Assembly (NCBI RefSeq): GCF_035984655.1
Contig: NZ_JAXCHT010000002.1
Location: forward strand, 1-64,000
From: Actimicrobium sp035984655
Lineage (GTDB): Bacteria > Pseudomonadota > Gammaproteobacteria > Burkholderiales > Burkholderiaceae_D
Length of the DNA stretch: 64,000 bases
Direction: 5' to 3'
Shown: positions 42,750-50,745 of the stretch, one piece after another
How the letters are laid out: each line of letters begins with the position of its first letter
Numbering within the stretch: the first letter of the stretch is position 1
Notes under the pieces: model-generated
Databases searched by the model: none
Told to the model about the DNA's origin: nothing
Seen by the model: the letters and a program-made list of their open reading frames with translations, nothing else
Translations under genes and position numbers: made by a program

Positions 42750-43676
42750 ATGAATTTTCAGCAATTGCGGTCCGTGCGCGAAGCCTGCCGGCGCGGCTAT
42801 AACCTGACCGAAGTGGCCAATGTGCTGTTCACCTCGCAACCTGGCGTGAGCCGGCAGATCCGTGAACTCGAAGATGAGTTGGGCGTGGATATTTTCGAAC
42901 GCAATGGCAAGCGCCTGACCGGCCTGACCGATCCCGGCAAGGACATGCTGGTGATTATCGAGCGCCTCCTGCTCGAAGCCGAGAACCTGCGTCAGGCCGG
43001 GCAGGAATATGCGGACCAGCGTGCCGGCACGCTGACCATTGCGACCACCCATACCCAGGCGCGCTACGTGCTGCCGAAAGTCGTGCAGACGTTTCGCGCG
43101 GCCTTTCCCGAGGTCCGGATCGCCCTGCAGCAAAGCTCGCCGGAGCATATCGCCGAGTGGGTCCTGTCGGGCAAGGCCGACATCGGCATCGCCACCGAGG
43201 GCTTGAGCCAGTTCGACGATCTGGTGTCATTTCCTTGCTATACGTGGCAACACGCGGTGGTGGTGCCGGAGGGGCATCCGCTGCTGGCGTTGTCTTCCGT
43301 GTCGCTGCAGGATCTGGGGGCGTGGCCGTTGATTACCTACGATGTCGGCTTCACCGGACGCGGCCACATCGATGCGGCATTCCGTGAGGCCGGCATGAGC
43401 ACCGATATCGTGCTCACCGCGATGGATTCGGACGTGATCCAGCAGTATGTGTCGCTCGGGCTGGGGGTCGGCATCGTCGCTTCGATGGCGATCGAAGAAA
43501 GCCGTCATCATGGATTGCACGCCATCGCCGCCGACCATCTGTTCGCGCCGAACGTGACGCGGCTGGCGGTGCGACGCGGGTCCTATCTGCGTTCCTACAC
43601 GCGCGATTTCATTTTGCAGTTTGCGCCAACGTTGACGCTCGGCGAGATCCAGGATGCGATGAACAATGGCGGGTGA
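42750..43676 (+). CDS. cysB: CysB-type LysR regulator of sulfur assimilation
   Basis: 308 aa. It has the CysB-type N-terminus MNFQQLRSVREACRRGYNLTEVANVLFTSQPGVSRQIREL, read as an HTH, then the effector domain with TIATTHTQARYVLPKVVQ and ITYDVGFTGRGHIDAAF. In enteric bacteria CysB responds to N-acetylserine and activates sulfate genes. In Burkholderia the related SsuR handles sulfonate genes, and the two cannot be distinguished here for certain. Being last in the sbp-ssu-cysTWA series, it plausibly controls the whole block. Confidence 0.9.
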   Translation: MNFQQLRSVREACRRGYNLTEVANVLFTSQPGVSRQIRELEDELGVDIFERNGKRLTGLTDPGKDMLVIIERLLLEAENLRQAGQEYADQRAGTLTIATTHTQARYVLPKVVQTFRAAFPEVRIALQQSSPEHIAEWVLSGKADIGIATEGLSQFDDLVSFPCYTWQHAVVVPEGHPLLALSSVSLQDLGAWPLITYDVGFTGRGHIDAAFREAGMSTDIVLTAMDSDVIQQYVSLGLGVGIVASMAIEESRHHGLHAIAADHLFAPNVTRLAVRRGSYLRSYTRDFILQFAPTLTLGEIQDAMNNGG

Positions 43677-43705
43677 TTCCTGCGGCGAGGCGCACCCCGC
43701 GCTGC

Positions 43706-44431
43706 TTATTTTGCCGCTTTGAGAAATCCAAGCAGGCGCTCGTACTCCTTGTTGACGACGGAATAGCATTCACAGACGCGCGTTTCCAGGCCGCCGCGAT
43801 TGATTACTTTTATGCGACCGCGCGAGCACTCAATGAGGTCGTCCTTTTGCAGTTCGCTGGCAACCTCGGTGATGCTCTCGCGGCGCACGCCGAGCAGGTT
43901 CGAGATCATTTCCTGCGTAATGCTTAGCGAATTGTCATGCAGACGATCAATGCTCATCAGCAGCCAGCGGCACATGCGCTGATCCAGGACGTGATGCTGG
44001 TTGCAGACGGCCGTCTGCGATGTCTGGCAAATCAACGCCTGCGTGTATAGCAGGGCCAGATGCTGCAGCTGGCCGCCGAGCGCGAATTCCTGTTTCATGA
44101 CTTTGCGGGGAAGCCGGTAGGCGCCGCCCGCGCTTTGCACTTCGGTGCTGCTCGGCATGCTGTCGCCACCCATGAAAATCGATACGCCCACCATGCCTTC
44201 ATTGCCCACCAGTGCGACTTCACTGGAGGAGCCGTCCTCCAGCACGTACATCAGCGAAACAATGCCGCTGATGGGGAAATGCAGGTATTTCACATGGTCG
44301 CCGGATTCCGACATGGTCCAGCCCAGTGGCATCGGCACATATTCGAGGTCCGGCAACAACCGGGCGTAATCCGCCTTGGGGAGTTCTGCAAGGATGAGGT
44401 TTTGATTCGGCTCGGGAACGGCTTTTGACAT
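43706..44431 (-). CDS. Crp/Fnr-family transcriptional regulator
   Basis: 241 aa from ATG 44431; no strong ribosome site supports a unique start, and MYKSQLF 11 codons upstream is possible. It has an N-terminal cNMP-like effector domain (VKYLHFPISGIVSLMYVLED, NEGMVGVSIFMGG) and a C-terminal winged HTH (SITQEMISNLLGVRRESITEVAS, then IKVINRGGLETRVCECY). FNR-type Fe-S cysteines are not evident at the N-terminus. The targets and effector are unknown. This subgroup is common in Burkholderiales. Confidence 0.85.
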   Translation of the reverse strand: MSKAVPEPNQNLILAELPKADYARLLPDLEYVPMPLGWTMSESGDHVKYLHFPISGIVSLMYVLEDGSSSEVALVGNEGMVGVSIFMGGDSMPSSTEVQSAGGAYRLPRKVMKQEFALGGQLQHLALLYTQALICQTSQTAVCNQHHVLDQRMCRWLLMSIDRLHDNSLSITQEMISNLLGVRRESITEVASELQKDDLIECSRGRIKVINRGGLETRVCECYSVVNKEYERLLGFLKAAK

Positions 44432-44606
44432 TGTCTGGTTTCTGAAGAGTTGCGATTTGTACATCTGCCGCCAGCTGTCGCATGCGCCTGGCCGGCGACA
44501 CGAAGCCGTGACCGGAGTGTACAGGACTGGCCGGCCCGTGCGGACACCAACAGCCTGCGGCCGTGCGCCGTAACAATGCCGTTGCCTCGGGACACAATTC
44601 AGGCTG

Positions 44607-45386
44607 TCACGACACCACATTGCCTTCGATCTGGCCTTGCAGCAGGCGTTCGAACTGCATCAATTCCGGCCCGTTCAGATCCGAGATCGCTCGATACTGC
44701 ATGCCGTCGCGGATCCAGCGAACCAGCTGGAAGCCTTGCCTGGAGGTCAGCGTTGGCGTGCTGTTGCGGTTGGTCCTCGCGGGCCAGACATACAGGTTGA
44801 TGACATGTTTTTCGCGTTGATAGACCAATGCCGACACCGGCCGCTGGTCGATGTAATCCATGCGGCCACCGATCAGCGTGAAGCCGACTTGCGCCAGGTT
44901 GTAGACCGGCGGCGAGTAATCGAGTTTGCCGTTGAACCACGGCTTGACCGTATGCGGGTCCGTCGATGTGACGTCGGCCAGATGGTCGGGCATCAAGGAA
45001 CGGAAATGGCTGGCCACGATTTCCTGATCCAGTCGTTCGGCCGCGGGCGGTACCAACAGGTACAACATCAGCATCACGGCGAATGCCGTGCTGCTGACAG
45101 CGCCGAAGGCAAAACTGATCCAGGCCCACGGCATCGTCCGGCGTGCGCGCGGTGCGTCAGGCGGCTGCTCCGACAGCGTGCCCAGGATGCGCTGCCGCAG
45201 GTGCGCCGGGGCCGGATAGCGCTGCGCGTGCATGTTGATGGCCACATGCACATCCTGCAATTGCTCATGCAATCGACTGCACCCGTCGCAACCGGCCAGG
45301 TGCAGGCTCAGGTCCGTGGCGGTAGTGGCATCGAGCCCGTCATCAATGCTGGCCGAGATCAATTCGCGCGCTTGGTTACAGTCCAT
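44607..45386 (-). CDS. Transmembrane anti-sigma factor (zinc-finger type)
   Basis: 259 aa from ATG 45386, overlapping the sigma gene by 11 bp. The N-terminus (MDCNQARELISASIDDGL with LHLAGCDGCSRL) carries the H-x3-C-x2-C zinc pattern of anti-sigma domains. A single membrane helix lies at about 108-132 (FAFGAVSSTAFAVMLMLYLL) and a periplasmic domain follows (LVYQREKHVINLYVWPA). It should hold the cognate ECF sigma factor inactive at the membrane until an envelope signal is received. Confidence 0.9.
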   Translation of the reverse strand: MDCNQARELISASIDDGLDATTATDLSLHLAGCDGCSRLHEQLQDVHVAINMHAQRYPAPAHLRQRILGTLSEQPPDAPRARRTMPWAWISFAFGAVSSTAFAVMLMLYLLVPPAAERLDQEIVASHFRSLMPDHLADVTSTDPHTVKPWFNGKLDYSPPVYNLAQVGFTLIGGRMDYIDQRPVSALVYQREKHVINLYVWPARTNRNSTPTLTSRQGFQLVRWIRDGMQYRAISDLNGPELMQFERLLQGQIEGNVVS

Positions 45387-45951
45387 CTTGCGGTCCGTCC
45401 GTTTTTTTCTGCAGATATTCGCGCACCTGTTTGCGGGCACGCGCCAGTCGTGACATCACAGTGCCGATCGGAGTGCCGACAATGCCGGCAATGTCCCGGT
45501 AGGACAATTCATCGATCTCCTTCAGCACCAGTACTTCACGAAAGCTGGTTGGCAGCGCATCGAGCGCACGGTTGATCTGGTTCTTCACATCCTTGCTGGC
45601 AAGGATGCTCTCTGGATTTCGGCCGATGCCATGGAAGGAAATTACGCTTTCGTCGTCCTGCGAGCCATACACTTCTTCATCAAGATCGACGTCGTTCTTT
45701 TCCTGAGGAGGGTCATGCAGCGCGGAGTAAAACGTGTTGCGCACGATAGTCAGCAACCAGGCACGGGCATCGGCGCCATGAAAGCCGTCGATGAATCTGA
45801 ACGCACGCAAGAACGCCGTCTGCACCAGATCCTCGGCCCGCTGGTCGTCACGCGTGAGCCAGCGTGCCAGGTTGTAGGCCGCGTCGAGATGGGGCAAGGC
45901 GATCTGTTCAAAATACTGCTTTTTTTCTTTGTCACCCAAGTGCATGTCCAT
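45376..45951 (-). CDS. ECF-subfamily RNA polymerase sigma factor
   Basis: 191 aa from ATG 45951. Region 2 is DAAYNLARWLTRDDQRAEDLVQTAFLRAFRFID, and region 4 is RALDALPTSFREVLVLKEID followed by SYRDIAGIVGTPIGTVMSRLARARK. An acidic linker (DVDLDEEVYGSQDDES) separates them. It is encoded with, and probably inhibited by, the anti-sigma factor that overlaps its 3' end. The regulon is unknown. Confidence 0.93.
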   Translation of the reverse strand: MDMHLGDKEKKQYFEQIALPHLDAAYNLARWLTRDDQRAEDLVQTAFLRAFRFIDGFHGADARAWLLTIVRNTFYSALHDPPQEKNDVDLDEEVYGSQDDESVISFHGIGRNPESILASKDVKNQINRALDALPTSFREVLVLKEIDELSYRDIAGIVGTPIGTVMSRLARARKQVREYLQKKTDGPQDGL

Positions 45952-46365
45952 CCGCCGATCTGTTCTTTTTCTGAAGACGCGGTTGTGGGGCGCTTTATTC
46001 CCGCTGCGGCAAATTAATTTCGACAATGGTGCGATGCGATACGCCTTGAAAAAAATTGTCGCGCGCCGGGAATATTCTGCAGTGGCGTCGGGTTCTACGT
46101 CATGCCGAGTCGTTCAGCTCGCAAGCCAACGGTCGACATACCAATCAACGCTGATGTCGAGGGAAGTATTGCATGAAACCACCGCGGATTTTTCACCGGC
46201 TCGCAGCAACTTTGCTGGCGCCGTTGTGTTCACGCAAGTCCGCTGTTCGATCCGGTGGCAAGGCGAAACTGGATTCCACGTGACGACGGACCTGTTTGCG
46301 CATGGCGTGCGGGCTGAGTGTGTTGCTGGTCGGTAGTGCCGCGGGTGTAACGAAGCAGGGTTCCA
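45952..46365. other. 414-bp gap upstream of the ECF sigma gene
   Basis: It should contain the sigma promoter (minus strand). On the + strand a 36-aa frame at 46173-46283 (MKPPRIFHRLAATLLAPL...) follows a good GAGGGAAG site at 8 nt, but it matches nothing I know. No RNA gene or terminator was recognised. Confidence 0.4.
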
Positions 46366-47403
46366 TCAAGATCGCAGCGCATTGGCGCATTCGCGCACAA
46401 GTGCCGGTCCGCGATAGATGAGGCCGGTATACAGCTGTACCAGCGCCGCACCGGCATCCTGCTTTTCACGGGCGTCGCTGCCTGACAGGATGCCGCCGAC
46501 GCCGATGATCGGAACAGCGTCGCCCAGTTCGGCCTTCAACGCCCGGATCACCGCCGTCGACAATGCCTTGACCGGTGCGCCCGACAGGCCACCGGCTTCC
46601 TGCGCGTGCTTCATCCCGGCAATGGCGTCGCGGTTGGTGGTGGTATTGGTCGCGATGACGCCATCGATCTGGTGCCGCAACAGTGCCGCGGCGATCGTCC
46701 TGATCTGCTCGCCATCGATGTCGGGTGCAATCTTCAGCGTCAAGGGGACATAGCGCGCGTGGCGGTCCGCCAGCCGCAACTGGGCGGCTTTCAGTTGCGA
46801 CAACAGCGCGTCGAGTTCATCGGCGCCTTGCAACTGCCGCAGGTTCTTGGTGTTGGGCGAGGAAATGTTGACGGTGACGTAGCTGGCGTACGGATACACC
46901 TTGTCGAGGCAGGCCAGGTAATCGTCGGCGGCGCGTTCGATCGGCGTGTCGGCGTTCTTGCCGATGTTCAGTCCGAGGATGCCAACCTTTTCCTGGTGAA
47001 AGCGGGAGGCCTGCACATTGCGCACGAAGGCATCGACGCCGCCGTTATTGAAGCCCATCCGGTTGATCAGTGCGTTGGCCTGCGGCAGCCGGAACATGCG
47101 CGGCTTCGGATTGCCAGGCTGCGCGCGCGGCGTGACGGTACCGACTTCGATGAAACCGAACCCCAGTGCAGCCAGGCCGTCGATATAGGCGCCATCCTTG
47201 TCCAGACCGGCGGCCAGTCCGACCGGGTTGGGAAACGTCAGTCCCATGACGGTGCGCGGATCGGCGGCGGGGCGCGGCAACATCCCGGTCAGTCCGAGTG
47301 CGGCGGCGCGGCGCAGTGATGGCAACGTCAGATTGTGGGCATCTTCGGGATCGAGCAGGAACAGGAAGGGACGGGCGGCGGCGTAGAGGAGTTTATCGGT
47401 CAC
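46366..47403 (-). CDS. pyrD: Dihydroorotate dehydrogenase (quinone), class 2
   Basis: 345 aa from a GTG start. It has the class-2 N-terminal membrane-association helix (LLYAAARPFLFLLDPEDAHNLTL), then GLTFPNPVGLAAGLDKDGAYIDGLAALGFG. The catalytic Ser lies in NISSPNTKNLRQLQ, and ATNTTTNR and IGVGGILSGSDA complete the FMN site. It oxidises dihydroorotate in pyrimidine synthesis, reducing ubiquinone. It is downstream of bpt/aat, as in other Burkholderiales. Confidence 0.96.
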   Translation of the reverse strand: MTDKLLYAAARPFLFLLDPEDAHNLTLPSLRRAAALGLTGMLPRPAADPRTVMGLTFPNPVGLAAGLDKDGAYIDGLAALGFGFIEVGTVTPRAQPGNPKPRMFRLPQANALINRMGFNNGGVDAFVRNVQASRFHQEKVGILGLNIGKNADTPIERAADDYLACLDKVYPYASYVTVNISSPNTKNLRQLQGADELDALLSQLKAAQLRLADRHARYVPLTLKIAPDIDGEQIRTIAAALLRHQIDGVIATNTTTNRDAIAGMKHAQEAGGLSGAPVKALSTAVIRALKAELGDAVPIIGVGGILSGSDAREKQDAGAALVQLYTGLIYRGPALVRECANALRS

Positions 47404-47451
47404 GGAGCGGGATGAAAAGTGGGTGGAACTGCGAAAAATTGCACGGCCGGG

Positions 47452-48174
47452 TCAAAGACGTTCCCATCTTCCCAGGCGCAGTGCTTCGAGCGGGCGGAAA
47501 TTGATTTTGTAGGCCATCTTGGGACTGGCCTCGATCCAGTAGCCCAGATACACATAGGGCATGTCCAGCTCCTTGCTCTGTGCGATCTGCCACAGCACGT
47601 TGAAGGTGCCGTACGAGGTACCTTCCTGATCGGGTTCGTAGAACGTGTAGACCGACGACAGGCCATCGTCGAGGACATCGATGATGCTGACCATGCGCAG
47701 CGTGGCGTCCTGGTCGCGGAATTCCACCAGCCGGGTGTTGACCTTGCTCTGCAGCAGAAACTGCGCGTACTGGTCGCGGCTGTCCTGGTCCATGCCGCCG
47801 CCGGCATGGCGCGCCGACTGGTAGCGCAAGTACAAATCGTAGTGTTCGTGGCTGTAGGCCAGGTTGGTCACCACGGCGCTGAGGTGTTGATGGCGCTCCC
47901 AGGCGCGCCGCTGGCTGCGGTTCGGCTTGAACGCGGCCACGTCGACCCGCACCGGGGTGCAGGCCTGGCAGCCATCGCAATAGGGTCGATAGGTAAACAC
48001 GCCGCTACGGCGAAAACCGGATTTGACCAGTTGCGAATACACATCGGCATTGATCAGGTGCGATGGCGTCGCCACCTGCGAACGTGCCATGCGGTCGTCC
48101 AGATAGCTGCACGGATACGGCGCCGTCGCGTAGAACTGCAGCGTGGCGAAGGGCAGGTCTTTGAGATGTGTCAT
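47452..48174 (-). CDS. bpt: Aspartate/glutamate leucyltransferase
   Basis: 240 aa from ATG 48174. It is the bacterial ATE1-like protein that attaches Leu to N-terminal Asp/Glu for ClpAP degradation. Conserved Cys blocks are PYPCSYLDDRMARS near the start and YRPYCDGCQACTPVRVD. The GNAT-like C-terminal half includes FYEPDQEGTSYGTFNVLWQI and YVYLGYWIEASPKMAYK. It is followed by pyrD and preceded by aat, 14 bp away, so both N-end transferases are co-transcribed. Confidence 0.95.
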   Translation of the reverse strand: MTHLKDLPFATLQFYATAPYPCSYLDDRMARSQVATPSHLINADVYSQLVKSGFRRSGVFTYRPYCDGCQACTPVRVDVAAFKPNRSQRRAWERHQHLSAVVTNLAYSHEHYDLYLRYQSARHAGGGMDQDSRDQYAQFLLQSKVNTRLVEFRDQDATLRMVSIIDVLDDGLSSVYTFYEPDQEGTSYGTFNVLWQIAQSKELDMPYVYLGYWIEASPKMAYKINFRPLEALRLGRWERL

Positions 48175-48188
48175 TGTCGAAATCGGGA

Positions 48189-48908
48189 TCAATGCGATGC
48201 GGGTCGGTCGAGGGAAGGCCAATTCCGGATTTGCGGTTCCGCAATGGCTGCGCGCAGATGGCGGATGAACTCGGTGCGTGGGATCGGGACGGCGCCGAGC
48301 GAGGCCAGATGAGCGGTTTCCTGCTGGCAGTCTATCATCGAAACGCCATGGGATTTCAGGAACGCCACCAGGTGCGCAAGCGCGATCTTGGAGGCGTCGG
48401 TGACGCGTGCAAACATCGATTCACCGTAGAACATGTGGCCGATCGAGACACCGTATGCACCCCCGATCAGGCGGTTGTCGAGCCACACTTCGCACGAATG
48501 GGCGAAGCCGAGTTGATGCAGGCCGCAGTACCCGGCAACGATATCCTCGTTGATCCAGGTGCCGGCGCCGTCGCGGCGCGGTCCGGCGCAGGCGCGCATG
48601 ACCTGCTCGAAGGCGGAATCGAAACGGACTTCCCAGCGGCTGTCGCGGGCGATCTTGCGCAGAGTCTTGTTCAGGCTGTCGGAGATGACGAAACGGTCGG
48701 TGTACAGCACCATCCTCGGGTCGGTGCTCCACCACATGATGGGCTGCCCTTCGGAGAACCACGGGAACACCCCGAGCCGATAGGCCTGCAACAGGCGCTG
48801 CGGCGACAGATCGCCGCCAGCCGCCAGCAGTCCGGGGGCGCCGTGCTCGTCGGTCAGGGCCTGTTCCACTTCAGGAAACGCCGAATCGTGGTCGAGCCAG
48901 GGGATCAT
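48189..48908 (-). CDS. aat: Leucyl/phenylalanyl-tRNA--protein transferase
   Basis: 239 aa. It transfers Leu/Phe to N-terminal Arg/Lys, making N-degrons for ClpS/ClpAP. The signature is GLLAAGGDLSPQRLLQAYRLGVFPW, followed by PIMWWSTDPRMVL, GVSIGHMFYGESMFARV and MIDCQQETAHLASLGA. Length matches the family. Confidence 0.96.
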   Translation of the reverse strand: MIPWLDHDSAFPEVEQALTDEHGAPGLLAAGGDLSPQRLLQAYRLGVFPWFSEGQPIMWWSTDPRMVLYTDRFVISDSLNKTLRKIARDSRWEVRFDSAFEQVMRACAGPRRDGAGTWINEDIVAGYCGLHQLGFAHSCEVWLDNRLIGGAYGVSIGHMFYGESMFARVTDASKIALAHLVAFLKSHGVSMIDCQQETAHLASLGAVPIPRTEFIRHLRAAIAEPQIRNWPSLDRPASH

Positions 48909-48923
48909 CGTTCGGTGCGGATC

Positions 48924-49496
48924 CTAGTCAGGACGCCAGATGGGTTTGAAAATGTCCTGCGCATGGAAACCGAAGGACGCGCCCTCGCGCACCTTGCGCA
49001 TGTCGGAAAAAAAGCACTTCAGGGTTTCGCCAACCGTCGGGAAGGCAATCTCGTCCCAGGGGATGGATGCTTCGTTGAACAGTGCGACTTCGAGGCTTTC
49101 GACGCCGGCCGCGAAGTCGAGGTCGAGCAGCGTGGCCCGGTAGAACATGTGGACCTGATGCACGTGCGGCACATTCATCATCGAAAACAGGCCGTGCAGG
49201 TCAATGCGCGCACCGGCTTCCTCTTCGGTTTCGCGCCGTGCCGCGTCGCCGGTCGTTTCGTCGTTTTCCATGAATCCCGCGGGCAGCGTCCAGTATCCAA
49301 GGCGAGGCTCAATGGCGCGCCGGCACAGCAACACACGCGTGTCGCCGGCCTGATCCCAGACCGGAATCGAGCCGATCACCATCTTGGGATTCTGATAATG
49401 GATCACGCCACACTGCTCGCACACGAAACGCTGCCGGTTATCGTCAGGGGGGATTCTCAACGCAACGGGATGCGCGCACTCGGAACAGAATTTCAT
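48924..49496 (-). CDS. NUDIX hydrolase with N-terminal zinc ribbon
   Basis: 190 aa from ATG 49496. The zinc ribbon is MKFCSECAHP...CEQCGVIHY (two CxxC). The NUDIX box GFMENDETTGDAARRETEEEAGA is intact apart from a normal variation. The zinc ribbon suggests the NudC-like or ADP-ribose/NADH pyrophosphatase subgroup, though the substrate cannot be fixed. It is 15 bp upstream of aat on the same strand. Confidence 0.9.
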   Translation of the reverse strand: MKFCSECAHPVALRIPPDDNRQRFVCEQCGVIHYQNPKMVIGSIPVWDQAGDTRVLLCRRAIEPRLGYWTLPAGFMENDETTGDAARRETEEEAGARIDLHGLFSMMNVPHVHQVHMFYRATLLDLDFAAGVESLEVALFNEASIPWDEIAFPTVGETLKCFFSDMRKVREGASFGFHAQDIFKPIWRPD

Positions 49497-49578
49497 GGTC
49501 AATCACAAGCCTGTCTGGCGCCGGCATGGCGCGTAAAGTTCATGGCAGTGTATCACTCGGCATGCGTCGCCGAAACCA

Positions 49579-49607
49579 TTGCAAAGCCATTCGATACGCT
49601 GTATATT
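49579..49607 (+). promoter_or_regulatory. Sigma-70 promoter of the tRNA-fMet gene
   Basis: TTGCAA (49579-49584), a 17-bp spacer and TATATT (49602-49607), 13 bp before the mature tRNA 5' end. Confidence 0.75.
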
Positions 49608-49620
49608 CGGGCACTTCAGA

Positions 49621-49697
49621 CGCGGGGTGGAGCAGTCTGGCAGCTCGTCGGGCTCATAACCCGAAGGTCACAGGTTCAAATCCTGTCCCCGCAACCA
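49621..49697 (+). tRNA. Initiator tRNA-fMet (CAT)
   Basis: 77 nt with CCA encoded. The acceptor pairs CGCGGGG/CCCCGCA leave the C1-A72 mismatch typical of initiator tRNA. The anticodon CAT is at 49655-49657 and is flanked by three GC pairs (GGG/CCC). The T-arm GGTTCAAATCC is intact. It is single copy here and lies just ahead of the translation gene block, though 262 bp from scpB. Confidence 0.96.
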
Positions 49698-49959
49698 GTC
49701 TCACCGCTCTTGCCGCAGTAACCATCATTCCCGCTCACCATACCTGGAGCACCAAGAAAAGCCGGATGGCAAGGCGCGCTGACGCAGGAAAGTCGGCACA
49801 ACGCGGTCAACTGGCATTTTTCAGGTGCGCTTATCTTCCAGAAGTGGGCGCCGGAACGCAACATCAACAGGTTCTCTGACCGGACAATCGTCTTCAATGA
49901 TTGTCGTTGATATACATTTCTGCAAAACCGTTACTCGATACGCTGGACACGAATCACGA

Positions 49960-50745
49960 ATGAATACCGCTGAGGCCAAAAAAGTCCTCGAAACCGCCTT
50001 GCTGTGCGCGCATGAGCCATTGTCAATCAATGACATGAAGAAGCTCTACGTCGATCAGGACGGGCGTGGCGAAGAAGTCGGCGCCGACACGATCCGCGCG
50101 ATGCTCGAGCAGCTGCGCGTGGACTGGGCCGACCGGGGTATTGAAGTGGTCGCGCTGTCGACGGGCTGGCGCTTCCAGAGCCGCCCCGAAATGAAAATGT
50201 ATCTCGCGCGCCTGAATCCCGAAAAGCCGCCGAAATATTCCCGTGCGACGCTGGAAACCCTGGCCATCATTGCCTATCGCCAGCCAGTCACGCGCGGCGA
50301 CATCGAAGAAATCCGTGGCGTCACCGTAAATTCGCAAACCATCAAGATGCTGGAAGATCGAAGCTGGGTGGAGTCGATTGGTCATCGTGACGTACCCGGG
50401 CGACCGGCCTTGCTGGCCACCACCCGACAGTTTCTCGACGATCTCGGATTGAGCTCGCTGGACCAATTGCCGCCCTTGCAACAGACCGCAAAAGGCGCCA
50501 TGCAGGAAGGATTTCTGGAACAGCTGCAGGCGCTGGAAACCGAATTACCAATCAACCTCGACCAGGGCGCGATCGATTTTGCGGTTGCCGAAGTGGCGCT
50601 CGACGCCGCCGGGGTCGACGAAGCAGAAGCAACAACAATGGCACCGGTCCAGTCAAGTTCCGAAGCCGATCCACAACTGCCTGACATAACGGTCGATACC
50701 GCATCGACACTGCACATTAAAGAATCGAACAATGAACCCGTCTAA
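49960..50745 (+). CDS. scpB: Segregation and condensation protein B
   Basis: 261 aa from ATG 49960 (MNTAEAKKVLETALLCAHEP). The frame is open upstream, but outside the family start. It has two winged-helix domains: SINDMKKLYVDQDG... in the first and KPPKYSRATLETLAIIAYRQPVTRGDIEEIRGV in the second. The C-terminal acidic tail (about 205-261) is not conserved. It is a SMC-ScpAB complex partner in chromosome segregation; scpA is not adjacent. The stop overlaps rluB by 14 bp. Confidence 0.94.
   Translation: MNTAEAKKVLETALLCAHEPLSINDMKKLYVDQDGRGEEVGADTIRAMLEQLRVDWADRGIEVVALSTGWRFQSRPEMKMYLARLNPEKPPKYSRATLETLAIIAYRQPVTRGDIEEIRGVTVNSQTIKMLEDRSWVESIGHRDVPGRPALLATTRQFLDDLGLSSLDQLPPLQQTAKGAMQEGFLEQLQALETELPINLDQGAIDFAVAEVALDAAGVDEAEATTMAPVQSSSEADPQLPDITVDTASTLHIKESNNEPV

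Noticed and set aside
46302..46430. Second short frame after 46283 (MACGLSVLLVGS...)
   Set aside because: It runs into sequence antisense to pyrD and has no ribosome site.
49820..49959. In-frame extension of scpB toward the tRNA
   Set aside because: The residues do not match ScpB, and the ATG at 49960 gives the family start.
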